Source: Paramyrothecium sp. XJ0827 | Lineage: Eukaryota > Ascomycota > Sordariomycetes > Hypocreales > Stachybotryaceae | Direction of reading: 5' to 3' | NCBI GenBank assembly: GCA_020881915.1 | Contig: JAJFPB010000004.1 | Location: 3,472,001 to 3,536,000 of the forward strand | Length of the DNA: 64,000 bases | Shown here: piece after piece, positions 1 through 10,855 of the stretch | Numbering within the stretch: position 1 is the first letter of the stretch | Layout of the letters: each line of letters begins with the position of its first letter | Notes under the pieces: model-generated | Told to the model about the DNA's origin: nothing | What the model saw: the letters and a program-made list of their open reading frames with translations, nothing else | The model's database searches: none | Translations under genes and position numbers: made by a program

Positions 1-1850
1 GTCGCTAGCGAGTCGAAACTCTGGTGCGAACGATACGCTGATCTCCCTCCCGCGCTACTAGCGGTGCTCTGCGGTCTTGACCCTCCGCTCCCGCTCATCG
101 TTCGTCCCCGTGACCGTTGCACGTCGGTAACATATGAGTTCTGGGGTGGCACGGTCGACGCCGGCGGCTGCACGCCACCTGCGTCAAAGGAGAAGGAGTT
201 TGGCCCGCCATGAAGGCTTCGCCGTGGCTGTGCCGGTACGGCGTTCATGTCTGAAAAGGGGTCCATAAAGGCAGAGTTGCGCAGATCAACAGTCAGTGGC
301 CCCAGGAAACGGTCTCTCGAATTCGCACTCCCGTGGCTGCTTCCTCTGCTGCGCCTGCGCTGGGCCTCTTGCTCGTCGATGTCGATGAGTCCGCGGAAAT
401 CCTGTTGGTTATCTTGGCTGCGCGGCACGTTGGGGTACCTGCCGCTGGCGCCGAATTGCTGATTTCGCACGCGCCAGTTGAACTTGGCATCCTCGCCCAG
501 CCGGGTCCACCAATCGCGATATCGATCTTTCGCCGTCAGGATACCGCCCGCGCCGGCGGTCATGGGAGGCGCGCCATACGGCCCCGGCTCGTCCATGTAA
601 GGTGTCGGGCCCATGTTCATGTTCATGTTGCCACCGGGTTGGTTATTTCCAAACTTCTTACCAAAACTCCTAAAGTTGTTGGATACAGCCGCCGCAATCT
701 TTTCGGAACGTGGCGTCGGACCAACCGAGTCGTTATCGAATTCATAGGCCCCGGCCTTTTCCACGTTTGGTGGCATCGTCAGGGGCGTTAATAATGTGCT
801 CCTCCGCCTCTTTAGAGATCTCTTCCTCCACAGCCATATCAGGAAAGCTATCAAGGCGATTGCAGCAGCAGCGCCGACGCTGCTTCCGATGATGACGCCT
901 CTCGAGGGCATGCCGTTTGCGCCATCCATAAAGCCAGCCGGCGCCTCCCCGTTTTCACGTGCGCCTCCTTCACGATCGGGCTGAGCGGGACCTGAGCCGC
1001 GTCCAATGGAATCATCCAGTCCAATGGTGGTAATGAGACCGTTGCCCAGTGTGGTGGGCTGCCCCAGTTCGGCCTCGGCAGTGGTTGGAAGGACCGGGGG
1101 CTGTGACGGCTCTGCTGGAAGAGCCACGGACGGCTCTGCCGAAGGGGCAACTGATGCTATGTCCGATGACGGAGCGGGGAAGGGGGCTGCTGTTGCAGTT
1201 GTTTCCTGGGATGGTGCCGAAGGAGTAGATGGTGCAGGCGCCGGGACTATGGTCTCGGTAGATGTAGGTGCCTCAGCGCTGGGTGTAGCAGTCTGGCTTG
1301 GCGGGGATGGCGGTGGTGAGCTTTGAGAAGATGCAGGTTGCGCCGGCGGTGGTGGTGGCGGAGGAGCGGGTGGGATCGAAGTCGCCTCGGGAGGCGGCCG
1401 GGAAGATGATGAAGAAGATGATGAGGACGACGAGGATGAGGATGAGGAGGATGATTGAGTTGCCTGGTCCGGCGGAGGAGGCGGTTGGTCAGGTTTTCGG
1501 TCTCCTCTACCTGGCGGGCCGTTGCCATTCCCGTTGCCATTCCCGTTCCCATTCCCGTTCCCGTTCCCATTGCCGTTGCCGTTGCCGTTGCCAGGGCCTC
1601 GTCCAGGGCTGTCGGGTCGGCCAGGCGGCTTCTTATCGTCCTCTGGGCCAGATGGCTCTGGTGGATTAGGTTCAGATGTGGGAGCTGGAGGCTCCTCGGG
1701 GGCCGGAGGAGCAGAAGGTTCAGGCTCCCTTTCCGGTTCTTCTGTTGCAGTCGGCTGCTGGTCGTTGCCAGGAGGCGCCCGGCGCGGTATGGCTGTACAT
1801 TGCTTCCCGTTGATGGAGGTGATGAACGCTCCCTCGGGGAGGTTAGACAT
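1..1850 (-). CDS. Single-pass membrane protein with P/S/T-rich ectodomain, 3' truncated by window edge
   Basis: The minus strand is open from the ATG at 1850-1848 to base 1 without a stop, giving 616 codons with the C-terminus outside the window. An in-frame TGA lies two codons upstream of the ATG, which supports this start. The order seen is: N-terminus beginning MSNLPEGAF with no visible signal peptide; acidic Pro-rich part; an Asn-Gly repeat (12 Asn); a run of 18 serines; a long Pro/Ser/Thr/Ala region; one hydrophobic helix at about residues 319-341 (GVIIGSSVGAAAAIALIAFL then IWLW), followed directly by basic RKRSLKRRR; then a cytoplasm-like tail with a Met-Asn repeat. This topology resembles fungal wall-sensor or mucin-like membrane proteins. 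The missing signal peptide could mean a reverse signal anchor or an unseen upstream exon. No family was recognised. Confidence is high that it codes and low for function. Confidence 0.8.
   Translation of the reverse strand, partial: MSNLPEGAFITSINGKQCTAIPRRAPPGNDQQPTATEEPEREPEPSAPPAPEEPPAPTSEPNPPEPSGPEDDKKPPGRPDSPGRGPGNGNGNGNGNGNGNGNGNGNGNGNGPPGRGDRKPDQPPPPPDQATQSSSSSSSSSSSSSSSSSSRPPPEATSIPPAPPPPPPPAQPASSQSSPPPSPPSQTATPSAEAPTSTETIVPAPAPSTPSAPSQETTATAAPFPAPSSDIASVAPSAEPSVALPAEPSQPPVLPTTAEAELGQPTTLGNGLITTIGLDDSIGRGSGPAQPDREGGARENGEAPAGFMDGANGMPSRGVIIGSSVGAAAAIALIAFLIWLWRKRSLKRRRSTLLTPLTMPPNVEKAGAYEFDNDSVGPTPRSEKIAAAVSNNFRSFGKKFGNNQPGGNMNMNMGPTPYMDEPGPYGAPPMTAGAGGILTAKDRYRDWWTRLGEDAKFNWRVRNQQFGASGRYPNVPRSQDNQQDFRGLIDIDEQEAQRRRSRGSSHGSANSRDRFLGPLTVDLRNSAFMDPFSDMNAVPAQPRRSLHGGPNSFSFDAGGVQPPASTVPPQNSYVTDVQRSRGRTMSGSGGSRPQSTASSAGGRSAYRSHQSFDSLA
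1520..1592 (-). repeat. Hexanucleotide minisatellite encoding Asn-Gly repeat
   Basis: About 12 tandem copies of a six-base unit (GGNAAY on the minus strand) encode alternating Gly and Asn inside the membrane-protein gene. The codons vary (GGC/GGG, AAC/AAT), so the peptide pattern is better conserved than the DNA unit. The plus strand reads as a spurious Pro-Phe/Pro-Leu ORF. Confidence 0.9.
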
Positions 1851-3040
1851 GGCGAGTCAATCTTGGGTCGCCAGTACTCTTCGCAGAAGAGGTGAAGAAG
1901 AGGGTATTATTCTTTAAACAGAATTCGAATTCGGTGACGCTGGGCAGTGTCCGGCTGCGCGAATGGAAAGTGATGTCGAGAGGTGACCAGGCGAGAGGAG
2001 ATCAATGGAAGCCCAGACCAGCCATGCTATGATGATACCAAGGAAATAGCCCCAATAATAACAAATATGTCCGCTGGAGGGGATGCGGAAAGAACAAAAC
2101 AGAGCAAACTTCACACGCGCTGGAAGGAAAAGGGAGGAGAAGAGAGGACGGGTGAGACTAGGTGAGGTAGGTATGAAGCAAACGAAAAAGATGGACGAGG
2201 ACGACGAGACCGGAAGGGGGGGCGGCTCTGTCTGGGTCTAAGTCGAACTGCTGGGTCCAGGTCCGGGTCTAGTTTCTACAGCATACAGTAACACGAACTC
2301 TGGCATGGATGGGGCCCGGAGGAGAGGGCAGAAAGGGTGGTGGACAGAGCCACAGGATGCCTGTCACCCTCGTGGCCTTAAAGCAAGCCCGGTTTGAGTG
2401 CTGTCAGGGATGCACGGATTGGGCTGTAGACGCTCGAGCAGCCTCGGGAGCGCGGTGGTGGTGAGCGCGGCGGTTGGGAGGAGGGCCAGGGGGCCGGGAG
2501 TCGGGACCCCTGACCTGCGACACTCCTGATGCACGAGCTCCCCCAGAATTGGGGTCGACGAGGAACGAGCGTCTAGCCCCCATGTGGCATCAGCGTCACA
2601 CACGGGCGCGACTGTGTGGTGCGTGCGTGTGCGTGGCCTCTCTGTCCCTCTGCCTTGCCTGTCGGGCTGGCGGTCCTGGTTCTGTACGTTGAGTGCACAC
2701 TTACACACACTTTTTACACTCACACACATGCGCGCGGCAGTTGTCGTTGTAGGAGTGGCTGTGGCTCTCGGTCGTGGGCTCCAATCACTGAGTGCCTGCC
2801 CGCTTGGGGAAATACCCGATTTGCCAAGACAGGAAATTGGACAGAATTGGACACGACTTATCCGATCATTTCATGCAGTTGGCGACGGATGCTTTTTCAC
2901 CTCTTCTCCTTTTACCTTTTCCCGCATGCGCCCGCGTAAGACATCTCAGCAGGGGCGCGTCAAGATGACGATGGTGTGAGTTACAAGTACCTGGCAGGGC
3001 GCACGGAAAGGCAAGGAAATATTCGTACCATACTAGTATC

Positions 3041-3100
3041 TTACCTACCTTACCTTACCTTTAAGGTCCCTGAGGTAGGAACCGTAGGTAAGGTACCTTA
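3041..3100. repeat. TTACC/GGTAA pentamer cluster with inverted arrangement
   Basis: Bases 3041-3065 carry TTACC-type repeats and bases 3074-3100 carry GGTA-type repeats, giving imperfect arms in opposite orientation around a short centre. The same pentamer recurs in other intergenic regions of this window. Confidence 0.75.
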
Positions 3101-3383
3101 GTGGTCGCAAGTGTGCCAGGGCAATGGCTCTCCTAGGTGCCGAAGGCCATGTGCAGGCTCATGGGGGGGGGGATTAGCGCCGTTGAAAAGCAGCTCGAAC
3201 AAGACTATGCTCTCCACCCTATCACATTACCCTGTTCACATCTCGAGGGAGCGCACCTTACCAACTCACGTTAACTCACCACTTGGTGCACAAACATATT
3301 GGTTTGGTATGAAGCACTAGGGTTGGGCCCATTGGAACCTCAGTGGCTGAGAGAAGAGCTCTGGCAGCCCGTTGTGCTCCACA

Positions 3384-3404
3384 AGGTAAGGTAAGGTAAG
3401 GCAA
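3384..3404. repeat. GGTAA pentamer tandem repeat
   Basis: About four tandem copies of GGTAA, the last imperfect (GGCAA), in intergenic sequence. It belongs to the dispersed pentamer family seen across the window. Confidence 0.75.
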
Positions 3405-5182
3405 GTAGCCTCAACCCAAAACGATGGCCTCCCCGTACCATGGACGCCATCACGACAGCGGAAACACAGCCAAGACAACGATCTCCCGGCTGCGGGGGCC
3501 ACTTTACTGCCAAATGCTCGACTAGCAATCACCCTGGCCGCTCTCGTTGGAGCGCGACGAGGGTCAAGCAAGGCTGGCCCCCTCCCCTTCCGTTGGAAAT
3601 TGTCCGGCGACGGGAGAGCTAGACCTTCCCACCAGAGACCAGCGCCAAACCGTCCTGGACTCGTCCGTCTCCACGTACTTTCGCGTTTCGAAACCACCGC
3701 CCAGCCTACCACACCCAAGGGGAACCCGGCTACTCTGTACTGGAACCTCCTTGGCTCCTCCAACTTGTGGGCAAGCCTGATACTGTCCACGGCAACTTCG
3801 GCCGAGTGGCCGTTTTCTCTTTGCTCCTGCGTTGTCCGCTGCCGTCTGCGGAGCGACTTGCGATGGAGAAACTTGGCATCCATCCATCCATCCCCCTGCT
3901 GTGCTCAGTCACGCAAAGAAAAGCTTGTCGTTGTCTGGTCTCCGCGGGCCTGGGCGACGAACCAAGAGGACTGGCAGTGGCCTGAAGACAGGCTAGCCCG
4001 GAGGCCGAGGGAATCTTCAAGACCTTCTAGCCTACTTGGCGCCGGGCCTCTGCCTCGCTTGGTAGACGTGTATACGAGCAAGCTCCCATCTCTAGGTGAA
4101 ACCTGAGAGTACTGTCCACCACTCTGCCAAAGCGTTCGTGCGAGATAGATTATCACGTAGATCACGTTTGTTTACCCGAGTGGAACCGCCGTGAGTCCAC
4201 GCCCGGGAGATGCACGAGTTTCTTCTCCGACGGGGCCAGGGTCGGTTATTTGATTCACCGGTCGACATTGCCTTCCTCGTGCTAGTCTAGTCACTCGACC
4301 GGCTCCTTTCTCGTAGGCTTTGAGGGGAAGGTTTGACAGTTGCTGCACGCCGTGTATGGAAGCTGTTAGGCATGCGATGACAGACTACGTTGCACTTTAG
4401 CTTAGGCACCTGACAGTTCATCTTCTATAGTCTTCGTCACCATGCGATCAAGGCCCTGTTCGTCTGCGTCGCGCGAGAGATGCAAGCCAAACCGTTCGAG
4501 ATGTGAATCAAGCCACCAAGTCAGCAGAGGAAGCCCATTGGTCGGCGCCGTTGGGTTTCGGCCCCCCTCGCCTCCGCACTGGTCCAGGAGACACGGCCGG
4601 ACTGGGACGCCGATGCCCACCCTCCCATCTGGCGACCCAACGGCGGCCGCCGCTCGCAAGCCACCCGTCCTGCTCCCGCCCCCATCCACCCAATATCAAG
4701 CAGTTACGACTAGGATGACCATATTGGAAACAAGGCTAATCAATCCATTGTTCTGGGCGTTACCAAGGACCCTTTTCAAGGTTATTGTGCTTTATTAGCT
4801 TCCCTCCATCTTTCGTGTGGTTGTTCATGCGTTGCTGTTCAGAGTATGACGGCCTCACCCGAGTCACACAAAATAGTAGAAAGCTGATTTTACTGCCGCA
4901 TCTCCGCGCGGGCGCAATGAGAAGGTTGTGGACGGAGTGTAAGACCACCACCATGTAATCCATAGAAACCCAAGAGTGCATCTACTACGAATTAGATCCT
5001 TGGGTGCAAAGACATTAATTACCGTGCATAAGAGCCAATCCCGTACACAGCTCCGAATTGTGAGCAAAAGCAAAGACGTGTAGGGTAGGTCAGCAAGCGG
5101 GGTACCTGCCTGGGCCACGACGTCTCGAACCAGCTCGGGGGCCCGGCGTGGGCTGGACCACGCAATCCCCAAAGTCGTCAAC

Positions 5183-7039
5183 ATGTTTGCCAACTTCGCC
5201 TCGCTGGGTAAGCTGCACATTTCCATTTTGCCATTCTCCAAGCGGCACTGCAAGGAGCGTTCCCATCTCCGACTGTCACCCGACTCCCTGCCAAGCGCAA
5301 TTGGGGCCATAACAAGCCCAGGCCCAACTGAGAGATTCACACCTCAGCAGCTTCACTAGCCATCTTAGCCACAACGCTACGAACCTTTGCTCCCATTCCT
5401 TTCCCTCTCCGCCCAGCCATGCACCCCAGACCGTTCATCTCTGCCTCGCCGCCGCTTCACATTCTGACGTATCCAATCGCTAGCAAGTCTGCCAGCCAAG
5501 GGCAAGGTCGACCCCAAGGACATACCACCTCCTACTCCTGTCACCCTCCCCCGCTTCCAACCCTTTGCTCAGGATGACGGCCCCGTGGACGAGGCCGAGG
5601 CGTTGACCAACCTGCTCACAAATGTCGGACGCCCGACTGCCGCTCTTGGACCCGCAGGCCTGAGGGCAATCGGACTCGACCTCATCCTGGATGCCAAAGC
5701 GCAAGATCTCATCCCAGACCCCTCCTTGATACCGGACTTCAGCCAGTGGGATAAGTATGACGCGGACCAAGCTCGAGACCAGAGCCAGGCGACGAGAAAG
5801 CCCCTGAGGAACGGCAATCAATCACCTGGATGCCAGGTCTATTTTGAGCGGAAGCGGGAGCTGTCCAACAACAACGAGGACTCCTTTCGCACCGTTCGCA
5901 GGCTCCCAGCCCCCAAGGGAAAGCAACAGGCCAGGCTTGGCAACGCTTACGAGTTCTTTCGCTGTCTTGAGCTGTTCACGGCATTCTGGGATGATCCAAC
6001 GGAGCCTCCCCAGCTCCCGCCGTCTCCCGAGGTCCTCGCCTCCGATGCTGCTGCTGCTGGAGATGACAAACCGCAATCCGAACCCGCCGCGGAAGAGGTC
6101 GGCACAATCACACGTACCATGGCTGGTGCATCGATGCCCGCAGAGTACCGGCACAACCTCCTCACTGCTTTCGTCAAGCTCATTGCCTACGACTTTGGCT
6201 GCAATGTCTCTCTGGCCCGGGTCGAGCCGCGACTGCAGCTTAGCTCTCCGCAGGGATCACCACTCCGCCGTAAAAGTTACACTCCGTCCAGCTGCAGCTT
6301 CGTCTTCCAAAGCCCCATGACACGTGAGGCGGCCCGGGCCGGCATGGTCTACGGGCCCGTAGCGGCTGTGAGCGCCCGCGGCGTCGTGAACATGGCAACG
6401 CCCGACGTCGAGACGGCTCAGGCCTCCGATCTTGCGCGAGAAGTCATTGCCGCGCTAATCACAGCCCAGCATCGCGCGCGCGACGGGAAGACGGAGACGA
6501 GATTTGGCGAGGGAGAGTGGTGGACTTCCAAACCACGCTGGGGCGGCGGCACGGGCGGTCCGATAGGTCGCGAGATCGAAAAGGATGCTGTTCAGGGCGA
6601 CAAGGACGCCAAGGCGACGGATGCCGACGGCCTTCCTACGCCAATCGTCAAGAAGGCGCGCAAGAACATGTCAATTTACGACAACTACCGCATGGTGCGG
6701 CCCCCAGCCTCAAACTGGGATAAGAAAGCAAAGTACGAGGCCATTGGCAGGCAGAAGGGCACAGACTACGATGACATCTTCGTGGTGAGCTCTCTGTTCC
6801 ATCACATCTCCGTGCTGCGCGTGCGAGTACCTCAGCGACTTCTCGAGGTGCTCGATGGCTCGCCGGAGCCTGACCTGACAAGGAGGAGCTGGGGTAAGGT
6901 CCAGGCGTGGCGTAGCCCATGGTACGATTTCTTCGACGTCAAGCACCGGCTGGAAGCCATGCAGCTAGTCTGGGGAATGATGGCGTACCAGATGAGGAAA
7001 GAGCCACAGGACGGCGACGTCAGCATGCCCGACGCATAA
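5183..7039 (+). CDS. Conserved-looking hypothetical protein, 526 aa, two exons
   Basis: The model joins 5183-5207 and 5484-7039 (1,581 nt). The first exon is only 25 nt (start MFANFASL). The 276-bp intron has donor GTAAGC, a CTGAC branch site near 5464 and acceptor CTAG; the phase joins cleanly into a long open frame. Without this exon the frame has no ATG near its beginning. The protein is soluble, with a Pro-rich start, an acidic low-complexity stretch around residues 190-215, a Gly-rich patch (RWGGGTGGPIGRE) and a conserved-looking Trp/Tyr-rich C-terminus (SPWYDFF) ending in an acidic tail. There is no signal peptide, membrane helix or motif I recognise. The coding call rests on length, codon texture and good splice signals. 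Function is unknown. Confidence 0.8.
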
Positions 7040-10000
7040 CCGACATGGGCGCTCATGTAGGACTGACGGGAGCCTTTCTCTGGGGTTCTGGCAGCGCACA
7101 CTGAAGCGTGCGATATACACGCCTGCCGCCGATGGCCATCTAAACGCATCTGCTGATTATGCGCTGGTTCGAGGGCTCCGCACGGTTTGCGTCGGCATCG
7201 CATGTAGGAGGAACTTCTCCACGAATTGATGAGACAGTGACGCCATCTCTAGGATATGGTTCATAGCCAAGAGTAAATAACACAACTCGCGATCACGATG
7301 CCTCCCCTCCCCTCCCCCCTGCTGTTTTGACTTCCATATTGTTTGTGGTGACACCGCTCCGTTCGTTTCGCAGAGAGCCACGAAAGGCAATGGTTCGTAT
7401 CTTGGCATGCAACCTGCTTATTGGCTAATGACTCGCAAGCAAGGGCCACTGCTGCCTCAACCATGCGCACACTGGGGTTTCTGTTATAGGGCCCCATATT
7501 CACCTATAGGCCTTCTTGTCTTTTTCGGCGATACGATCCTCGCAGCGAGCTAATGCCTGGTGCCTTGCAGGAGAAAGAACAGGAGGCCCAGGGCGGGCCC
7601 GCGTGGCCAAGTGAGATGCGCAGGCAGGGTCTGGGGTTCGGAAGTCCGTACCTATAGGAGGGGCGTTAAGCAATTTGGCAATGCAGCTCAACCCTTTCAT
7701 AAGCATTCTTATTTGTCTGCTTCAAAGTTTCAGCTTAGCAACTATCATGACGTTGAATCATCAACTTTGAGTAGCCAGTCAAAGGCAACAACACCGATTA
7801 TGATGATTTTATCATACGCCGATCACTTGGCATTGCATGCCGGCAGTCAATCGTTCCGTATTGGTCACTATCTCGCGGAGTCCCTGGGGCACTCAGGTGA
7901 ATCGCAAGAAAAAAAAAAACCACAATCCTAGCGGAGCTGAAACCCCATCGTATGGCCTTGAACCGGGGTGAGCAAATACGGGAACTCATTGGAGAGTCGA
8001 GCGTCCCGCACCCCCCTTGGCTCTTTAGCTTCCGGTCCCAAGCTGGCGGATCCGCCTCCCACCCCAGCAGCCGAGCAACAAACAGTGTTGATTCCTTTGA
8101 ACGACCCCCTGCACCAATCCTTGCATGATAGGCATACCAGATCGACGTGAAGAGAGATGATAGAAACCGGTCAACGTTTGTTGGGAGGATGCTAGTCCTG
8201 GGACCCATTGATGTTCGGACTACGAACCGGCTGAAAAGTGGTGTGTGTTATGGGGACGGACCGCTCAGTCGAGGCCTATCTCAGCCTCAATGACAGGTGG
8301 ACGTTCGGAAAGACGTCGCCAGCACATGGGCTACTTGCATCCCCCTCGGAACTGCCACGAGGCCCAGGCCGTTGAGAACTACCGGCGTCTCTAGAACGGG
8401 ACCTAAACAGAAGCTCTATCTCTGTGCCGGACCTTTCGTCGCAAGCGCCCTAGTCGCGGGCCCGTGTCTCGCCGCCAAGATACAGGTATACAGGTCTAGA
8501 AGGCGACAGGCTAGCTGAGGCGTTGGCCCCGGAGGGTTACACGATTGGTCGCGAAAAATATCGGTGGCACTGGGATGAGCCTCCTCGGTCAGGCTCTGGA
8601 ATGCTTTTCTCACGGCGAGCTGCCGCTCTCAGTTTCACTTACATGGGGCCCCACGCCGGTAGAGGGTGGCAATGCCACGGTACCGGTAACGACCAAGACA
8701 GGCACAGTTCAGGAGGACATGGCCTCGGGGTCGTCGAGCTAACCCGCCTTTTTGCGTCAGCGTGCTGGTCCATCACCTACTCACCTTGATTGGTGTCATC
8801 AGCCAGTCGCTGCCGAAAAGCCTCGGTGAATGGGTTCGCGCCATAGGCGAAGCGAAGTCTGCGCTTGGCGGAGCCCATCTGCAAGCCACCGTGTGATAGG
8901 TAACGTGAGGCAAAAACCCACACGCCGGATGCATGCTCACGGTAGACGCGGCGCCCTCGAGGCACAAGCTGCTCTGTGTGCTGGGTGTGTAAGGCACAGT
9001 AGGTCATGGATCAGGGAGTCAGAGATGCGGCAGTACCATACTGTGGACGATCAACCCGACCGTTGGGGCCAGAGACTTGTCCTGCTGGCGAGGCTGGAGA
9101 GCAGGGGTTTCCTCTTTGGGCTGGCACAGCGAGACTATATGCAGGGTTCAGAGCTGTACGGACAATGGCACAAGCTGCTTCTGGCCCGTACGGTGCTTGC
9201 ATTCAACTTGATTGGTCGGTGGGTAGCATCAAGACGGCAATCTACCGCCCTCATGTGCAGGCCATGTTACGCGAAGTCCCAGCGCGAACCAGCTCTCTGA
9301 TCACAAGAGCAGGAGAGACATATGCAGGCCATGGATAGCCCGTAGCAGCAGAGCGCGCGAGGCGACCGACCCAGTGGCCTGTGTCTGTCAAACGGCGTGC
9401 TTGACACGTCGAAGTGCATGCTGTCCCTCGAAAGCGCAATTCCCACCAAGCCGCGACCCACGCCCCGGGGGGTCAGCTCGCCCTGCACGTCTGATTGGTC
9501 ATGTTTCACATCAGCTGTCGGCCTGCCCGGTTGATGTCCCGGAACGGACGAGTGTGGACCTAAAATTGACGATACCGTTGCTGTTTTCTGCTCGCGAGCG
9601 AGCTTGGCGTGGTGCGTCTCGGAAAGGCCAGTCCCTTTTGATTGCTGCCGCTCGCGAGGGGAGGGGGGTCGGGTTCCCCCATGCCCACCTAATCTGTAAT
9701 TTATTTTACAACGACGCCGTGGTGGCATTGGCGACTTGGATTGGAGGTGTTGGCAGGGAAGGGGGGGGGAGGAAAGACCGGGACTCGGAGATCATGGAGA
9801 TCAATGGAGACCTCCATGATATCAATGGACGTTTCCTCGCCATTCGGCCTCCGCGCTGCCGGACCAATCGACCGCCTCCGCGAGAAATGTCGGCCACTAT
9901 ACAAATCGGTACAGCAGCGCGACGAGCGCACCCCCCCTTCCCTTCGTCCCCCCACGAGGCCCCGCGAGGCATGGGACGGCGATGCATGGGGGCTGGGGTG

Positions 10001-10773
10001 ACGTTATTTCGCTTCGGTTCAGCGGGATCCGGAAGTTGGGACGAACCAATTGGGCTGTGTAGGCGATGCTGTTTGGTCCATGGGGTGACAATCGGGAATG
10101 CCGATCCCCTCGCATCACCACCCGCCTCGAAAGCTCGAAAGTTTAAGTAAGCGGCGTCTTGCACCGCTTTGGCTGAGCGATTGCATTAGTCTGCGGCAGA
10201 GCGTCTACATGAGACCCAAGTTGCAATGCTGTCATGGTCACAGAAGCAGTTCGCGAAACGAGTGATGCTGCCAGATACAACGCTGTCAATAAGCAGGTGT
10301 TTATCAGGTGGTATAATTAGCAGCCAACTGTGATGCTCATCGTTATATTGCTTCTGTAGGAGGGGGGAAAATGATTGAAAACATTTGTTATGTATTCTAG
10401 ATTCAAAGACTTTTGCCATGTTGCTTTTTCTTTAACTCTCTCTGACTATCCTGACTTAGTTGCCGCACTGCTGGAGAAACCAAGCTTGGCTGTCTCTGTT
10501 TTTTCGCTCACCGGTCTACTGTACTAGAGCTGGCTCACGTAGAAAGATGGGAGAAGCCGGCAGGACGCTCGACATTGATTCCAAAAAAGGAACGATGTCA
10601 TGCAGGCGGTGCAGCGCCCTCTGCAAACCGAGACTGAAGAAAAGCATGGGCATGTCCGGCCATGTGGTGGAGAGACATGGGCCGCAGTCGAGGCTTTGTC
10701 TCAACCTAAATGGTTTTCCCCGTCGAGCAGAAGCCGTCTAGAACACCACCGTTACCTTCGTGACCCTGGTCCA

Positions 10774-10855
10774 ATCTTAGCATCCCACGCGAGGGGGCGC
10801 CGCGCGGTCGCTGGGCTTGTCTTTTCTTGGTCATCCTCGCGTGGAACGCTAAGAT
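10774..10855 (-). repeat. Inverted repeat: 21-bp arms, 40-nt loop, possible minus-strand hairpin RNA
   Basis: The left arm 10774-10794 and the right arm 10835-10855 are reverse complements at 19 of 21 positions. The mismatched pairs are A10782/C10847 and C10784/A10845. On the plus strand both are A-C clashes; on the minus strand both become G-U wobbles, so a minus-strand RNA could pair along all 21 positions. It lies alone in the gene-poor region. It could be a small structured RNA, a MITE-like terminal repeat or chance. Confidence 0.6.

Larger units (their letters stand above)
1851..5182. other. Intergenic region, 3.3 kb, no gene found
   Basis: This lies between the divergent membrane-protein gene (-) and the 5183 gene (+). 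Short ORFs occur on both strands, but none has recognisable protein texture or supporting splice sites. It holds two clusters of the TTACC/GGTAA pentamer (3041-3100 and 3384-3404), a run of ten G (3163-3172) and a TCCA tandem near 3883. It presumably contains both promoters. Confidence 0.6.

Noticed and set aside
1522..1917. Plus-strand ORF beginning with alternating Pro-Phe and Pro-Leu
   Set aside because: It is the antisense of the Asn-Gly repeat in the minus-strand membrane-protein gene, whose frame is open for the whole 1,850 bases.
8830..9300. 156-aa plus-strand ORF
   Set aside because: Basic, Arg/Ser-rich composition typical of random GC-rich sequence; three other frames are equally open.
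9374..10150. Longest ORF (258 aa) in the gene-poor region
   Set aside because: Random-looking composition, overlapped by similar ORFs on the other strand, no domain, no splice-supported extension.
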